64,000 bases of DNA from Ignavibacteriaceae bacterium (GTDB lineage: Bacteria > Bacteroidota > Ignavibacteria > Ignavibacteriales > Ignavibacteriaceae), in the NCBI GenBank assembly GCA_013360295.1, contig JABWCL010000001.1, positions 124,001 to 188,000 on the forward strand, read 5' to 3'. The notes beneath the pieces are model-generated. The model was not told the DNA's origin and searched no databases. It worked only from the letters and a program-made list of their open reading frames with translations. Made by a program: the position numbers and the translations under genes. Position 1 is the first letter of the stretch, and the number at the start of each line of letters is the position of its first letter. Below, in pieces: positions 1 to 9,381 of the stretch.

Positions 1-3000
1 CAGTCCAGGCATACGTCTGCAGGGCAGCGTTTACTGATGCTGCTATTACATTCCAGGAAGAACCGTTATTTGTCGAATAATCTAGTGCCACATTTGTCAC
101 AGAACTGATATTAAGCCAGGTAATATTCCGAATGGTACCTGCTTGCCAGGTTTCACCGCCATTGGGTGAAGTAAGCTGAATAGAAGATATGCTAAACACA
201 GCTGCGCTGGTATCGGCAACAAAAGAATTTGAAGCATCAGCAATTCGGACCCTGACCTGACTGGAAACAGTATTCGGAACAAGCCAGGAATAGCTTTTCG
301 GTGCGGCTGGAGTGGACGCGATTACGGTACTCCAGGAAGTGCCGTTATTCGTTGTATATTCAATGCGAAGATTGGCTATCGAAGCAGAACTGCTCCAGGT
401 GATGGGAACAGTACTGTTTACAGCAAAGACTTCTCCCCCATTGGGAGAAATAAGGGCTAACGAATTGATCGAAAAAACCGCGTTACTTTCATCGGCAATA
501 TTATCTCCCGGATAGTCAGCGTCTGATATCCTGACTTTTGCCGAATTTGTAGAAACACCCGGTACAGTCCAGGCATATAATTGTGATGCCGCAGAAGTTG
601 AATTAGTGATAGTAATCCAGGTCATGCCGTTATTGGTGGTATACTCAAGTTTAACGTTCGTAACATTCCCGCTGCTCCAGGTAATGTTATTTAAACTGTC
701 AGCCTGAAGGAATTCTCCACCGTTAGGATAAGTCAGCTGAAGAGATTTTACGCTGAAAACTGCGTCACTCTGATCCTGAATAAAAGAATTTGATGCATCT
801 GTAATTCTGATAAGTGTAGAATTGCCCGGGGCGTTCGAGACAAGCCAATTATAAGTACCGAGGGCAGCGTTCACAGACGAAGCGATGTTTGTCCAGCTGG
901 TTCCATTGTTTGTGGAATACTCAAGGGTAACATTAGCAACATTTGAACTGTTAGTCCAAGTAATCGCTTTTGTTGTACCCGATAACCAGCGCTCACCACC
1001 ATTCGGTGATGTAACCGATAAATTAGCTATCTTGAATACGGCATCACTCTGATCGGAAAAGGCAGAATTATCCACATCAACAACCCTCACAAGCGCCTGA
1101 GAAGTAGGAGCATTTGGGACGGTCCAGTTATATGTACCTGAGGCAGCATTAAGGCCCGTTGCAATATTGGTCCAGTTGGTTCCACCGTTGGTAGAATATT
1201 GTAAATTCACCTGATTAATAATGGTGGATGTCCAGGTAATATTTTTCGATGCACCAATGATGAATCCTTCCCCTCCATTCGGTGAAGTAAGAGTCAGAGT
1301 GGCGATGGTAAAAGTTGCATCATTTGTATCTGAAATTGAAGCCGCGAAAGCGTCACTGATCCTGACTCGCGCATTACTTGTTGCAACATTGGGAACTGTC
1401 CAGGCATAAGTACCGGCCCCACCCGCTGTTGCACTTGTGATGGTTGTCCAGGAAGACCCGTTATTCGTAGAATACTCGAGTTTTACAAAGTTAACACTCG
1501 AACTTTTCAGCCATTGAATATTAAAGGTTGAACCGGCGAACACCTTTTCTCCGCCAACCGGAGCAGAAAGCGCAACATAGCCAACCTTGAACTGTCCCGA
1601 AGTTGAAGTAATGGTTGATGTACCGTTATCAGTGAGTCGAATTCTTCCCTGGCTGGCTGAAGCATTACTTGGAATAACCCAGGGAAAAGTTCCGGTTGTT
1701 GCATCAGCATTTGTAGTGATGGTTGACCAGTTCGTTCCATCATCTGAACTGTACTCAATAGTAAGAGAGACAAGATCACTGCTCGCTGTCCACGTTATAT
1801 TTTTAGTAGAACCTGCTCTAAGGGCTTCACCTGCAGTAGGTGCATTCAGAGTCAATCTTGAGACAGTAAACATACCGCTTGTAGAACTGATATCCATTCC
1901 CGTTGTAACATCTGAAAGGCGTATAAGAGCCTGGGTTGATACAAAAGAGGCTGGAATACTCCAGTTATAACTTCCTGAAGAGGCAGAGGTAGAATTAGTA
2001 ATTGTGGACCAGGATGTTCCATTGTTAGAAGAAAATTCAATTTTTAAGAGATTAATCCCAGAACTGGACCATGTGATACTTTTATTAGTGCCTGACTGTA
2101 TAACTTCTCCGCCAGCAGGTGATGTGAGGCTTAAAGTGCCTATTGTAAAAGCAGCGTCTGAGACGTCGAATTGTGAAAAATCAGAAAGATTTACGATCCT
2201 GATTCGCCCGTTCGTGGTGGGCGTATTAGGCACTGTATAGGAATAGGTACCCAATGAAGCTGAAACAGAGGCTTCGAGCACGGTCCAGGCAGCACCGTTA
2301 TTAGTAGTGATATCAATCCTGATATTTCCAGGAAGATTTGATGTCCAGGTAATATTTTCTGTTGCTCCAACGATAAATCCTTTGGTTGTATTCGGAGCAG
2401 CTAACTGCAGGGTATAAATATTAAAAGGATTATCACTCTCATCTTTTATCCCAACATTCGAAACGTCCGAGATCCGGATAAGGCCTTCTGTGGTACCGCT
2501 GTTGGGTACGCTCCAGGTGTAAGTACCTGTGGTAGCGTTTGTTGAAGCAACCACATTATTCCAACTTATACCATTATCAGACGAAAATTCAATTTTAACA
2601 AAGTTTATATTCGAACTTGTCCAATTAATCGCATAATTAGTCCCGGCGTTAATGTCTTCAAAACCATTAGGTTGTGTAAGACTAAGTGAGGAAATGACAA
2701 ATTGATTACCAGTAGTAACAATGGTTGGATCAAGTACGTCGCTAATTCTAATCAATCCCTGGGTTGTCGGAGAATTGGGTACAGTCCAACTATAAGATCC
2801 AGTCAGACCGTCAGTGCTGGCAACAATGTCGCTCCAGGTGGTACCATTATTCGCTGAGAACTCAATTTTTACATTGGCGATATGAGCGCTGGAGGACCAG
2901 GTGATTGAATGCGTTTTTCCGACCTGAAGTTTCTGCGCGCTGGCAGGCGAATTAATTACTATTCTCGAAATGTTAAAAACGGCATCTGATGTATCACCGA

Positions 3001-3240
3001 AGGTGGTTTCTGAAAGGTCATACATCCTTATAAGTGCCTGGGAAGTACTGACGTTAGAAGGTATTGACCAGGCATGTACCCCGAGACTCGCCGAAACTGA
3101 AGATGCAATCACTATCCAGGTTCCCCCGTTATTAGTGCTGTATTCAATTCTCGCGTCATCAAATCCGGAGCTATTCCAGGTTATATTCTTACTGGTTCCG
3201 CTCTGCCAATTCTCGCTTCCGTTGGGAGAGGTAATTGTTA
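1..3240 (-). repeat. About twelve tandem 92-residue SPNGGE-type repeats
   Basis: The repeat cores, in frame on the minus strand, lie near 3229, 2950, 2670, 2390, 2122, 1835, 1560, 1285, 1009, 727, 448 and 171, a spacing of about 277 bp. Later units keep SPNGGE well; the units near 2950 and 2390 are degenerate (SPASAQ, APNTTKG). The DNA itself has diverged, so these are old protein-level repeats rather than a fresh DNA duplication. Confidence 0.85.
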
Positions 3241-3346
3241 ATGTTTTAGAAAAAAAGGAGTTAGCCCCGACATTCCCCTTAGAGGGAAGTATTATCGAAC
3301 TAAATACAAAAACAAAAAAAAAGAGAGTAGTAAATATTCTGTTCAT
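1..3346 (-). CDS. Large secreted SPNGGE-repeat surface protein (C-terminus beyond window)
   Basis: The frame starts with ATG at 3346 and stays open to the left edge, giving at least 1115 residues; the stop lies outside the window. Residues 1 to about 22 form a signal peptide (MNRIFTTLFFFVFVFSS). After it come about twelve degenerate repeats of roughly 92 residues, each following the pattern SPNGGE, then G(T/S), ITW, LEYSTNNGTSW, Y-W-(V/I)P and RI-D. The pattern resembles Ig-like (Kre9/KNH-type or FN3-like) beta-sandwich repeats common in secreted proteins of Bacteroidota and Ignavibacteria. A T9SS sorting tail may follow but cannot be seen. The gene lies 62 bp downstream of the duplicated barrel genes and may share their transcript. 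A role as adhesin, filament or motility track is inference. Confidence 0.85.
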   Translation of the reverse strand, partial: MNRIFTTLFFFVFVFSSIILPSKGNVGANSFFSKTLTITSPNGSENWQSGTSKNITWNSSGFDDARIEYSTNNGGTWIVIASSVSASLGVHAWSIPSNVSTSQALIRMYDLSETTFGDTSDAVFNISRIVINSPASAQKLQVGKTHSITWSSSAHIANVKIEFSANNGTTWSDIVASTDGLTGSYSWTVPNSPTTQGLIRISDVLDPTIVTTGNQFVISSLSLTQPNGFEDINAGTNYAINWTSSNINFVKIEFSSDNGISWNNVVASTNATTGTYTWSVPNSGTTEGLIRISDVSNVGIKDESDNPFNIYTLQLAAPNTTKGFIVGATENITWTSNLPGNIRIDITTNNGAAWTVLEASVSASLGTYSYTVPNTPTTNGRIRIVNLSDFSQFDVSDAAFTIGTLSLTSPAGGEVIQSGTNKSITWSSSGINLLKIEFSSNNGTSWSTITNSTSASSGSYNWSIPASFVSTQALIRLSDVTTGMDISSTSGMFTVSRLTLNAPTAGEALRAGSTKNITWTASSDLVSLTIEYSSDDGTNWSTITTNADATTGTFPWVIPSNASASQGRIRLTDNGTSTITSTSGQFKVGYVALSAPVGGEKVFAGSTFNIQWLKSSSVNFVKLEYSTNNGSSWTTITSATAGGAGTYAWTVPNVATSNARVRISDAFAASISDTNDATFTIATLTLTSPNGGEGFIIGASKNITWTSTIINQVNLQYSTNGGTNWTNIATGLNAASGTYNWTVPNAPTSQALVRVVDVDNSAFSDQSDAVFKIANLSVTSPNGGERWLSGTTKAITWTNSSNVANVTLEYSTNNGTSWTNIASSVNAALGTYNWLVSNAPGNSTLIRITDASNSFIQDQSDAVFSVKSLQLTYPNGGEFLQADSLNNITWSSGNVTNVKLEYTTNNGMTWITITNSTSAASQLYAWTVPGVSTNSAKVRISDADYPGDNIADESNAVFSINSLALISPNGGEVFAVNSTVPITWSSSASIANLRIEYTTNNGTSWSTVIASTPAAPKSYSWLVPNTVSSQVRVRIADASNSFVADTSAAVFSISSIQLTSPNGGETWQAGTIRNITWLNISSVTNVALDYSTNNGSSWNVIAASVNAALQTYAWT

Positions 3347-3408
3347 AAAAATAAAAAACTCCTAATATCGATCATTCTTATTCACGGCTAATAGGGAAAA
3401 GTAATGAA

Positions 3409-4809
3409 CTAATAATTGATTCTGAAAACGGGAGAAAACACAACATAATTATCACTGCGATAAAACGGTGTACCGGTATTTCCAAATCTGTAACCGGTGT
3501 GAAACCTAAAATCTAGCCCGATGGTATTTGTCAGCATAAAATAAAAATTCACGCCGAGATATCCGTCAGCATCTGAGAAATTATGATTTAACATCGCAGC
3601 GAATTTATAGTTAAGCAAACCACCTTCACCCTCAATTCCCGCTTCAGTATTAAGGACGTGCTTGAAGCCGGCACCACCGCCGTTAATGTCAACAAGCTTC
3701 GTGATCCCCGGAATCAGAGCGTAATACTTAACATCGAAAGCGCTGTACCCCGCTCCTGCGTAAATGGTACCTGCATCTCTGATGTCAAAAATATTCGGGT
3801 ATTTTGCAAAGAAAGTAATATAATTTCGAGTTGAATAAAATTTTGTGAGATAGCTCAATCCGATATCAGAACTTTTTAACTGACTAAGAGTAAAAAATCC
3901 CTGCAGTTTAAGTTCGATATCCTTGATAGGTCGGTAAATATATCCTAATGGGCTTCCTATAACTTTAATATAAAAACCGGCACCGGTGTAAAACATCCTT
4001 CTGCCAACGTCATCAGGTTCAAACCCCAGGTCGGGTTGCCTCGCGGGTAAACCAAAACCGATTTCTCCAACATAGGAGTTATAGGCGCGGTTATTTATCA
4101 GCGAGTCAATATAAGTGACTTTTAATCCGGTAACGTAGTTTGGATAGTACCAGCCAGGTATCGGGATATGATCATTGCCCCACCTTCCTATAAGTGAAGC
4201 CAGATATTTATTCCTGCCTTTTGTCGTAAGCGACCAGAACATAAGTTCCGGTTCGAGCAGATGAAGGTATATATTAAAGTTGTATGCATACTTTGAATCG
4301 TAAAAAGTTTTTGTCAGATCATTCAGAGCATAAAACTGTTTTTTAAGTTCCTGATAAAGTTCCGGACCAACAACTTCTCTGAGGTAAACGAAATCCGTTA
4401 TCGGGTCAAAGAAGAAATCAGTCGAATCCCTCCTGCCATAACTGGACTCTTTAAAGAACCGTAACAGTTCGATTTCATCATCATAGTAGCGCTTACGTAA
4501 GTCTATAAAAACATTACCGAGATAAATATCTTTACTCTTTTCCTGAAGATCATCGATTGTGGGTTTTGCTCCGTTAACCCGGAGCGCGCTCTTAACGACA
4601 AACTTATTAAAAATTTCCCGCACAAAAACCGGGTCAGTGACAACCCAGGTTTTTTTCAGGTCATTAAATGCAGTCGTGGGATACTCAAGATTATTGTAAA
4701 GTGAATTAAGTAACCGGAGTTTGAAGGTCTGCATGGTATCTGCTGGCTGCGGCAGTATTGCGCCAAAAGAGCACGATATAAAAATAAGAATCAATAATTT
4801 CAATTTCAT
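3409..4809 (-). CDS. Outer-membrane beta-barrel protein, copy B2 of the duplicated module
   Basis: I do not recognise a named family. ATG at 4809 is preferred over ATG at 4818 because a GGAG site lies 9 nt upstream of it; this gives 466 residues. A signal peptide (MKLKLLILIFISCSFGAILP) is followed by a roughly 110-residue domain with LKKTWVVTDPVFVREIF and RKRYYDDEIE, then by long stretches of alternating aromatic and polar residues typical of a beta-barrel. It ends in RINY, an aromatic C-terminus of the type recognised by the BAM machinery. It is a paralogue of the product of 6362-7753. The gene sits only 15 nt after its A-type neighbour. A structural or channel role with the GldL/GldM-like proteins is inferred from position only. 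Confidence 0.8.
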   Translation of the reverse strand: MKLKLLILIFISCSFGAILPQPADTMQTFKLRLLNSLYNNLEYPTTAFNDLKKTWVVTDPVFVREIFNKFVVKSALRVNGAKPTIDDLQEKSKDIYLGNVFIDLRKRYYDDEIELLRFFKESSYGRRDSTDFFFDPITDFVYLREVVGPELYQELKKQFYALNDLTKTFYDSKYAYNFNIYLHLLEPELMFWSLTTKGRNKYLASLIGRWGNDHIPIPGWYYPNYVTGLKVTYIDSLINNRAYNSYVGEIGFGLPARQPDLGFEPDDVGRRMFYTGAGFYIKVIGSPLGYIYRPIKDIELKLQGFFTLSQLKSSDIGLSYLTKFYSTRNYITFFAKYPNIFDIRDAGTIYAGAGYSAFDVKYYALIPGITKLVDINGGGAGFKHVLNTEAGIEGEGGLLNYKFAAMLNHNFSDADGYLGVNFYFMLTNTIGLDFRFHTGYRFGNTGTPFYRSDNYVVFSPVFRINY

Positions 4810-4824
4810 TGGATGCATCTCCGA

Positions 4825-6342
4825 TTAAAAACCATATCTATAGCGTACCTGAACAAGACTGCTCCCCTCGCCGGTCTCCCAGGGATGTACGCTCCTGAAC
4901 AGCGGAGGTGATATATAGGTTGTCTCGAATCTGAATAGATGAGATGGAGCCAATTCGAATACCTTCATCCAGAATTCGATCCCCAGTACGTTATCGAAGA
5001 TTCTGAATTTCGAACCAAAAAACTCATTACCTTTTGGCACAAAAGTAACATAAGTCGAGATGACGGGCTGGATCTGGTTATAAACCAATTTTTGATTCAT
5101 TCCCCTATAATAATTGATTTTATAAACGTCATAATTACCAATACCGACATCCATTCTAAAGCGGACAGTCATTTGTTCGGAATTATTCCAGTAGAATGAC
5201 ATAGACATTTCCCATTGCTTCGTGGTAAAATAAGCATCCGCGCTGTCAGATTTACCAAAAGTAGTAAAAGGGTTGGAAAAATCGTTCGAACCTGTGGAGA
5301 GATAAAGATTGAAAAACGGCAATCCGTATGCCCTTGATCCGGCGATGTCAACCATTATTCCCGGTCCCACATTTAGTCTTGGTTTATCGGTAAAAAGAAA
5401 AGGAAGATAGCTGGCAAAGCCTGATGTATTCAGCCGCATACGCCCGAGCAATTTGGCATCAATTATGAAAGCATCCATAATGTTATTCACATCGCCGGAA
5501 ATACTAACAAGCGAACGGATACCTAAATTCATACTCATACTCTGCCAAGGCAAGACGTTAAGAACAGGAGTTCCAAATCCCATTTCAGCGCTTATACTGC
5601 TGAACCCGAAATCCATCGAACGATGGAAGAAACTCGCTTTTGAAAAACTAGCGTCAACCTGGTATTCGCTCGCGACAACTTCAGCCTGCTGCTGGCGGCG
5701 GCGACCTGTTTGTTTGCTAGCAGAAACCGGGTCTTTAGGGAAACGATGAATTCCGTTTACTCGGGCAAAATTAATGAAGTCTTTATTGTCCGTGCTGGTA
5801 ATGCCACCGCTTTTACTGACTTGCTCGTCAATATCTATAGTAAGAAGGCTGCCGGGTTCCTCTCCCGCTTCAAGCTGTAAAACAACTTTGTTGAAGAGAA
5901 AGTCATAATACTTCTTCTTATCAGGGTCGAAGTACATCTCTGACAAATCCTTGAATCTCAGAACGACATTCGTGTCAATCTGCGGCCCACCGGTTGTCGA
6001 TCCGAAAATTGATTCCGTCTCACTTGCGGATCTATCAACGATCTCTTTTACGTATAATAACGTTACAGAATCAAATTCGATTGTTTCCTTAAGAAAGACA
6101 ATTTGATATGTGACCGTCTCTGAAAGCCGAAATGTAAACGGTTCCCTTTCATCTGTCCTGGGAACATTAGTTAAGATACTGATATCCTCGGCTTTCAGGG
6201 TTATGGGGAAAGAATGAATATTTAGATAGCTCCGGTCAAAGATCAACTTTTTGTCAATCTTATTATAAATATTCCTTAATTCCTGAGCGCCCACTGACCC
6301 TGCAAGAAAGAAGATAGCGAAGAAGAATATAACTCGCTTCAT
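4825..6342 (-). CDS. Outer-membrane protein, copy A2 of the duplicated module
   Basis: No named family recognised. The frame can start at GTG 6345 or ATG 6342; I use the ATG, which gives 505 residues, the same length as its paralogue A1. A signal peptide (VIFFFAIFFLAGSVGAQ) is followed by an N-terminal domain of about 200 residues containing PRTDEREPF, then a Gln/Arg-rich linker (GRRRQQQ) near residue 215 and a beta-rich C-terminal half ending in RYRYGF. The linker separates an apparently periplasmic domain from a barrel-like domain. It is flanked by B1 (16 bp upstream) and B2, so all four copies are probably co-transcribed. Confidence 0.8.
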   Translation of the reverse strand: MKRVIFFFAIFFLAGSVGAQELRNIYNKIDKKLIFDRSYLNIHSFPITLKAEDISILTNVPRTDEREPFTFRLSETVTYQIVFLKETIEFDSVTLLYVKEIVDRSASETESIFGSTTGGPQIDTNVVLRFKDLSEMYFDPDKKKYYDFLFNKVVLQLEAGEEPGSLLTIDIDEQVSKSGGITSTDNKDFINFARVNGIHRFPKDPVSASKQTGRRRQQQAEVVASEYQVDASFSKASFFHRSMDFGFSSISAEMGFGTPVLNVLPWQSMSMNLGIRSLVSISGDVNNIMDAFIIDAKLLGRMRLNTSGFASYLPFLFTDKPRLNVGPGIMVDIAGSRAYGLPFFNLYLSTGSNDFSNPFTTFGKSDSADAYFTTKQWEMSMSFYWNNSEQMTVRFRMDVGIGNYDVYKINYYRGMNQKLVYNQIQPVISTYVTFVPKGNEFFGSKFRIFDNVLGIEFWMKVFELAPSHLFRFETTYISPPLFRSVHPWETGEGSSLVQVRYRYGF

Positions 6343-6361
6343 CACCGTTTAAAAGCCGACT

Positions 6362-7753
6362 TTAGTAATTGATTCTGAGTACAGGCGAGAATACGATGTT
6401 CTCGGTCATCCTGTACTGAGGGAATTTCTTATCGTCAGTTAAAGCGTTAACAATTCTCAGGTCAAAACCAAAATTGTCGCTGACCATCACTCTGGATTTG
6501 ATGCCGGCAAACAGATAGCCGTCACTGCTGAAGCCAAACAACATCGCGAAATTGTGCTGGATCAGACCGCCGGTTCTGGAAACGCCAACTTCGGTAAATA
6601 GATGATGTGTGAATTTATTCAAGAAGTCTTTATTCTTCTGTAAATCAACAAGTTTCTTTGTATTTGTCCTCGCGAGGTATTTATTAATATCCATCGTTGA
6701 AAATCCTGCTGCAACTTCCAGCATTCCAAAATCGAATAGATTGAACAGATTACGCTTCCTGCCTTCGACAACCAAATATGTTCTGTTTGACCAAATCTCA
6801 GTCGAATCTTTCAGCCCCAGTTCTTTACTGGTATATTCAGTTGCAACATATTTAGTTTCAATAGTCATTTGGAAATCTTCCCAGTCGGTATCGAAAAATC
6901 TGAGCGGGTCTCCGGTTATCTTCATATATACGCCCTGTCCGGTAACATAAAGACGCTTAGGCGCATAAGTACTCACGAAAGGATTGCCTGCAGGAAGAAC
7001 TAATCCAAGTCTAAGGTCATAAGTAAAATTCTGTGGATTACTGCTTATGTTTTGATAGTATGTTAGACTTGATCCTACTACATAATCACCAAGCTGCCAA
7101 CCCGGGAGAAAAAGATAATCATTTCCGTACTTACCGAACATAGATAAAAGGTATTTATTACGAAAATTTGAAGTAGTATTCCAATACATAACTCTCGGTT
7201 CAAGCAGATTCAGATTAAGATCAAAGAAGTAACCATTCTTGGTATCGAATTCTTCTTTCGTCAGGTTACTGAAATAATAGCTCTGGGTACGGATCTTATC
7301 ATAGATCTTTTCACCGACAATATCTCTTAAAAGGAAACCGTCTTTCACGGGGTCAAAAGCGTATTTGGGATCCTGTTTGTGGACTTCACTCTCAGGAATG
7401 AAAGCAAAATGTTCGATTTCGTCATCATAATACCTTTTTCTGATATCAATAACTATTTTCCCATCGTAGATTTCCTGCGATTTTGTCTTAACTACATCGA
7501 GCGGAACTTTCTTTCCATCAATTCTGAGCTTATTTCTCACCACGAATCGGTTGTAGACTTCGCGAATAAATGTTGGGTCATTTACGATCCATTTTTTCTT
7601 AAGATCATCGAAAGCAAGTGTGTTATATTCAAGGCTTTCATAAATTTTCTGAAGATCTGCCGCATTTGGGACATTGTTTTCTTGTGCATTAACTGGTGAG
7701 AAGTAGCACAGTGAAACTAAAAAACCGAGAAATACTATTTTTTTCATATTCAT
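6362..7753 (-). CDS. Outer-membrane beta-barrel protein, copy B1 of the duplicated module
   Basis: No named family recognised. The protein has 463 residues starting at ATG 7753 (a second ATG lies two codons inside). A signal peptide (KIVFLGFLVSLCYFSPVNAQ) precedes a globular N-terminal section with DLKKKWIVNDPTFIREVYN and RKRYYDDEIE, both closely matching copy B2, followed by a barrel-like region rich in Tyr/Phe and Gly-Asn turns, ending in RINY. The N-terminal section is the best conserved part between B1 and B2, which suggests it makes the specific contact in the system. The gene lies 26 bp downstream of A1 and 16 bp upstream of A2. I see no convincing match to GldN, PorP/SprF or PorV, although a remote relation cannot be excluded. 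Confidence 0.8.
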   Translation of the reverse strand: MNMKKIVFLGFLVSLCYFSPVNAQENNVPNAADLQKIYESLEYNTLAFDDLKKKWIVNDPTFIREVYNRFVVRNKLRIDGKKVPLDVVKTKSQEIYDGKIVIDIRKRYYDDEIEHFAFIPESEVHKQDPKYAFDPVKDGFLLRDIVGEKIYDKIRTQSYYFSNLTKEEFDTKNGYFFDLNLNLLEPRVMYWNTTSNFRNKYLLSMFGKYGNDYLFLPGWQLGDYVVGSSLTYYQNISSNPQNFTYDLRLGLVLPAGNPFVSTYAPKRLYVTGQGVYMKITGDPLRFFDTDWEDFQMTIETKYVATEYTSKELGLKDSTEIWSNRTYLVVEGRKRNLFNLFDFGMLEVAAGFSTMDINKYLARTNTKKLVDLQKNKDFLNKFTHHLFTEVGVSRTGGLIQHNFAMLFGFSSDGYLFAGIKSRVMVSDNFGFDLRIVNALTDDKKFPQYRMTENIVFSPVLRINY

Positions 7754-7779
7754 TTCAATCTCAATATTACTTATTATTA

Positions 7780-9297
7780 CTAAAATCCGTACCGATACCT
7801 GACCGTAGCAGTCGCCCCGCCTTCATTATCCCATTTCCTGGCTTTATGAAAGATCGGTGGAGTAAGTACCTGTGTCTCAATTCTGAAAGTATGCCCTCCT
7901 TCGAGTTCAAGCAGTTTGAGCCATGAAATTACCTTTGCCGAACCGTCAAATAGCTTGATCCTGGTTCCGAATAATTCTTTATCATCCGGAGCAAAATTGA
8001 AGTGGAATTGAACCATTGGATAAAAGTTGGCAAACACCTGCTTTTTAGTGGTAGGTTTTTTCGAACCTGCTGCATATTCGGCTCTCCACACATCGTAGTA
8101 ACCCGCTCCTACATCCATACGGAATCTTGAAATAAAATTATCACTGGTGTTCCAGTAGAATGACATACTCCCTTCCATGGAATTCCAGTTAAAGTAAGCC
8201 TCCTGTTTGCCTCCGGCAATGCTAAACTTGCGTGCAGGATCTGCGTATTCGGGTGCCCCAACCATTACGTAAAAATTCATAAAAGGCATACCGAAGGGAC
8301 GCGTTACATTCACGTCTATACCACCTCCAAAACCTGTGTTAAGTTTTGGACCTGAAAGGCCTAAAAAGGGAATGTTCTTGGCAATTGACCAAAGATCAAA
8401 CCCAAGTTTTCCAAGTATCCTTGCGTCGATGACAATTGACTGGTCAATATCTTCTTTCTTTTCAGACAGGCTTACTAGCGTACGGAAGCCCATTGTCATT
8501 GACTGTCCCTGGAAAGGCAACACATTGAGGACTTTATCTTCAAATCCTAATTCGATGCCTGCGCCTCCCATCGCGAAATTCATTACTTCGTGGGAAAAAC
8601 TTGAAGTGGAGAAACCGGCATCAATTTTATAAGATGATGTGACCACCGGCTCAACTTTCTTACGTCCACCGCCTTTTTTTTCAATCTTCGGCCTCGGATA
8701 CCAGTGGAAGCTATTTGCCCTCATATAATTAAGATAATCAGTGTTATCTCTGGAGGCAATACCGAGACTGGTTTTAATTTCTGTATCCGGGGTAATACGA
8801 AGTAATGTCGGAGGATCAGAGTCAGGGTTATCCTTAAGATACTTATCAATTAGTTTATAAAACCTGAAATATATTTGAGGATGATTCAGCCTGAGGTTGT
8901 ACATATCCGCAAAGTTCACAACTAATTGTGTGTCCTTGCTGGCTCCTGCAGTCTCGCCGAAGATACTTTCTCCGCCGGCAGCGAGATCAGTTATCTGTGA
9001 GACGTATAGAACCATTGGAGAATCAATCTGAATACCTTCCCTGACAAAAACAATATTATATACTATATTATCTTTTGCCTGCATCTGAAAGGGTTCCTTC
9101 TCATCAGTTCTGGGTATGGAGAGGAATTCCTCTGCAATTTTACCTCCTTCGGGGTAACTGATGTAATGGAGATTGAGATAGCGTTTATCTCTCCTGAGTT
9201 TTAGATCGATCTTTTCAACGACCTCACTTGCATCTTGCGGAAATACTGGTAACATTATACCGAACAACGCAATAAACAAAACAATGTTCTTAATCAT
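7780..9297 (-). CDS. Outer-membrane protein, copy A1 of the duplicated module
   Basis: No named family recognised. ATG at 9297 is preferred: AGAAGG lies just upstream of it and would be inside the coding region if TTG 9309 were used. The 505-residue product has a signal peptide (MIKNIVLFIALFGIMLPVFPQ), an N-terminal domain with YLNLHYIS and PRTDEKEPF, a basic/glycine linker (KKGGGRKK) near residue 215 and a beta-rich C-terminal half ending in RYRYGF. The linker occupies the same place as the GRRRQQQ linker of A2. It is the first outer-membrane gene after the GldL/GldM-like genes and their periplasmic partner, 84 bp downstream of the latter. Confidence 0.8.
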   Translation of the reverse strand: MIKNIVLFIALFGIMLPVFPQDASEVVEKIDLKLRRDKRYLNLHYISYPEGGKIAEEFLSIPRTDEKEPFQMQAKDNIVYNIVFVREGIQIDSPMVLYVSQITDLAAGGESIFGETAGASKDTQLVVNFADMYNLRLNHPQIYFRFYKLIDKYLKDNPDSDPPTLLRITPDTEIKTSLGIASRDNTDYLNYMRANSFHWYPRPKIEKKGGGRKKVEPVVTSSYKIDAGFSTSSFSHEVMNFAMGGAGIELGFEDKVLNVLPFQGQSMTMGFRTLVSLSEKKEDIDQSIVIDARILGKLGFDLWSIAKNIPFLGLSGPKLNTGFGGGIDVNVTRPFGMPFMNFYVMVGAPEYADPARKFSIAGGKQEAYFNWNSMEGSMSFYWNTSDNFISRFRMDVGAGYYDVWRAEYAAGSKKPTTKKQVFANFYPMVQFHFNFAPDDKELFGTRIKLFDGSAKVISWLKLLELEGGHTFRIETQVLTPPIFHKARKWDNEGGATATVRYRYGF

Positions 9298-9381
9298 TTT
9301 CCTTCTCAAAATAGTAGGGTAATTATATTCAAATTTTAATATACAACATCAGCACAATAGCGAATGTGATTTCTGTCCGTT

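Larger units (their letters stand above)
3409..9297 (-). repeat. Tandem duplication of a two-gene outer-membrane module (A1-B1-A2-B2)
   Basis: The genes 7780-9297 (A1) and 4825-6342 (A2) are paralogues, as are 6362-7753 (B1) and 3409-4809 (B2). A copies share YLN-H and PRTDE(K/R)EPF near the N-terminus and end in RYRYGF. B copies share RKRYYDDEIE near residue 105 and end in FSP-(V/L/F)RINY. The order A-B-A-B in one direction indicates duplication of a pair. The copies have diverged strongly at the protein level, so the event is old and both pairs appear to have been kept by selection. Confidence 0.85.

Noticed and set aside
97-2240. Several short open frames on both strands within the first 2.3 kb
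   Set aside because: They are in other frames of the SPNGGE-repeat gene and recur because the repeats recur; none has a ribosome-binding site or signal peptide. The true frame (ATG 3346, minus) is open throughout at all sampled repeats.
3409-4818. Assignment of the B-type proteins as GldN or PorP/SprF
   Set aside because: Position next to GldL/GldM-like genes invites it, but I could not find family motifs by eye, so they are left as unrecognised outer-membrane proteins.
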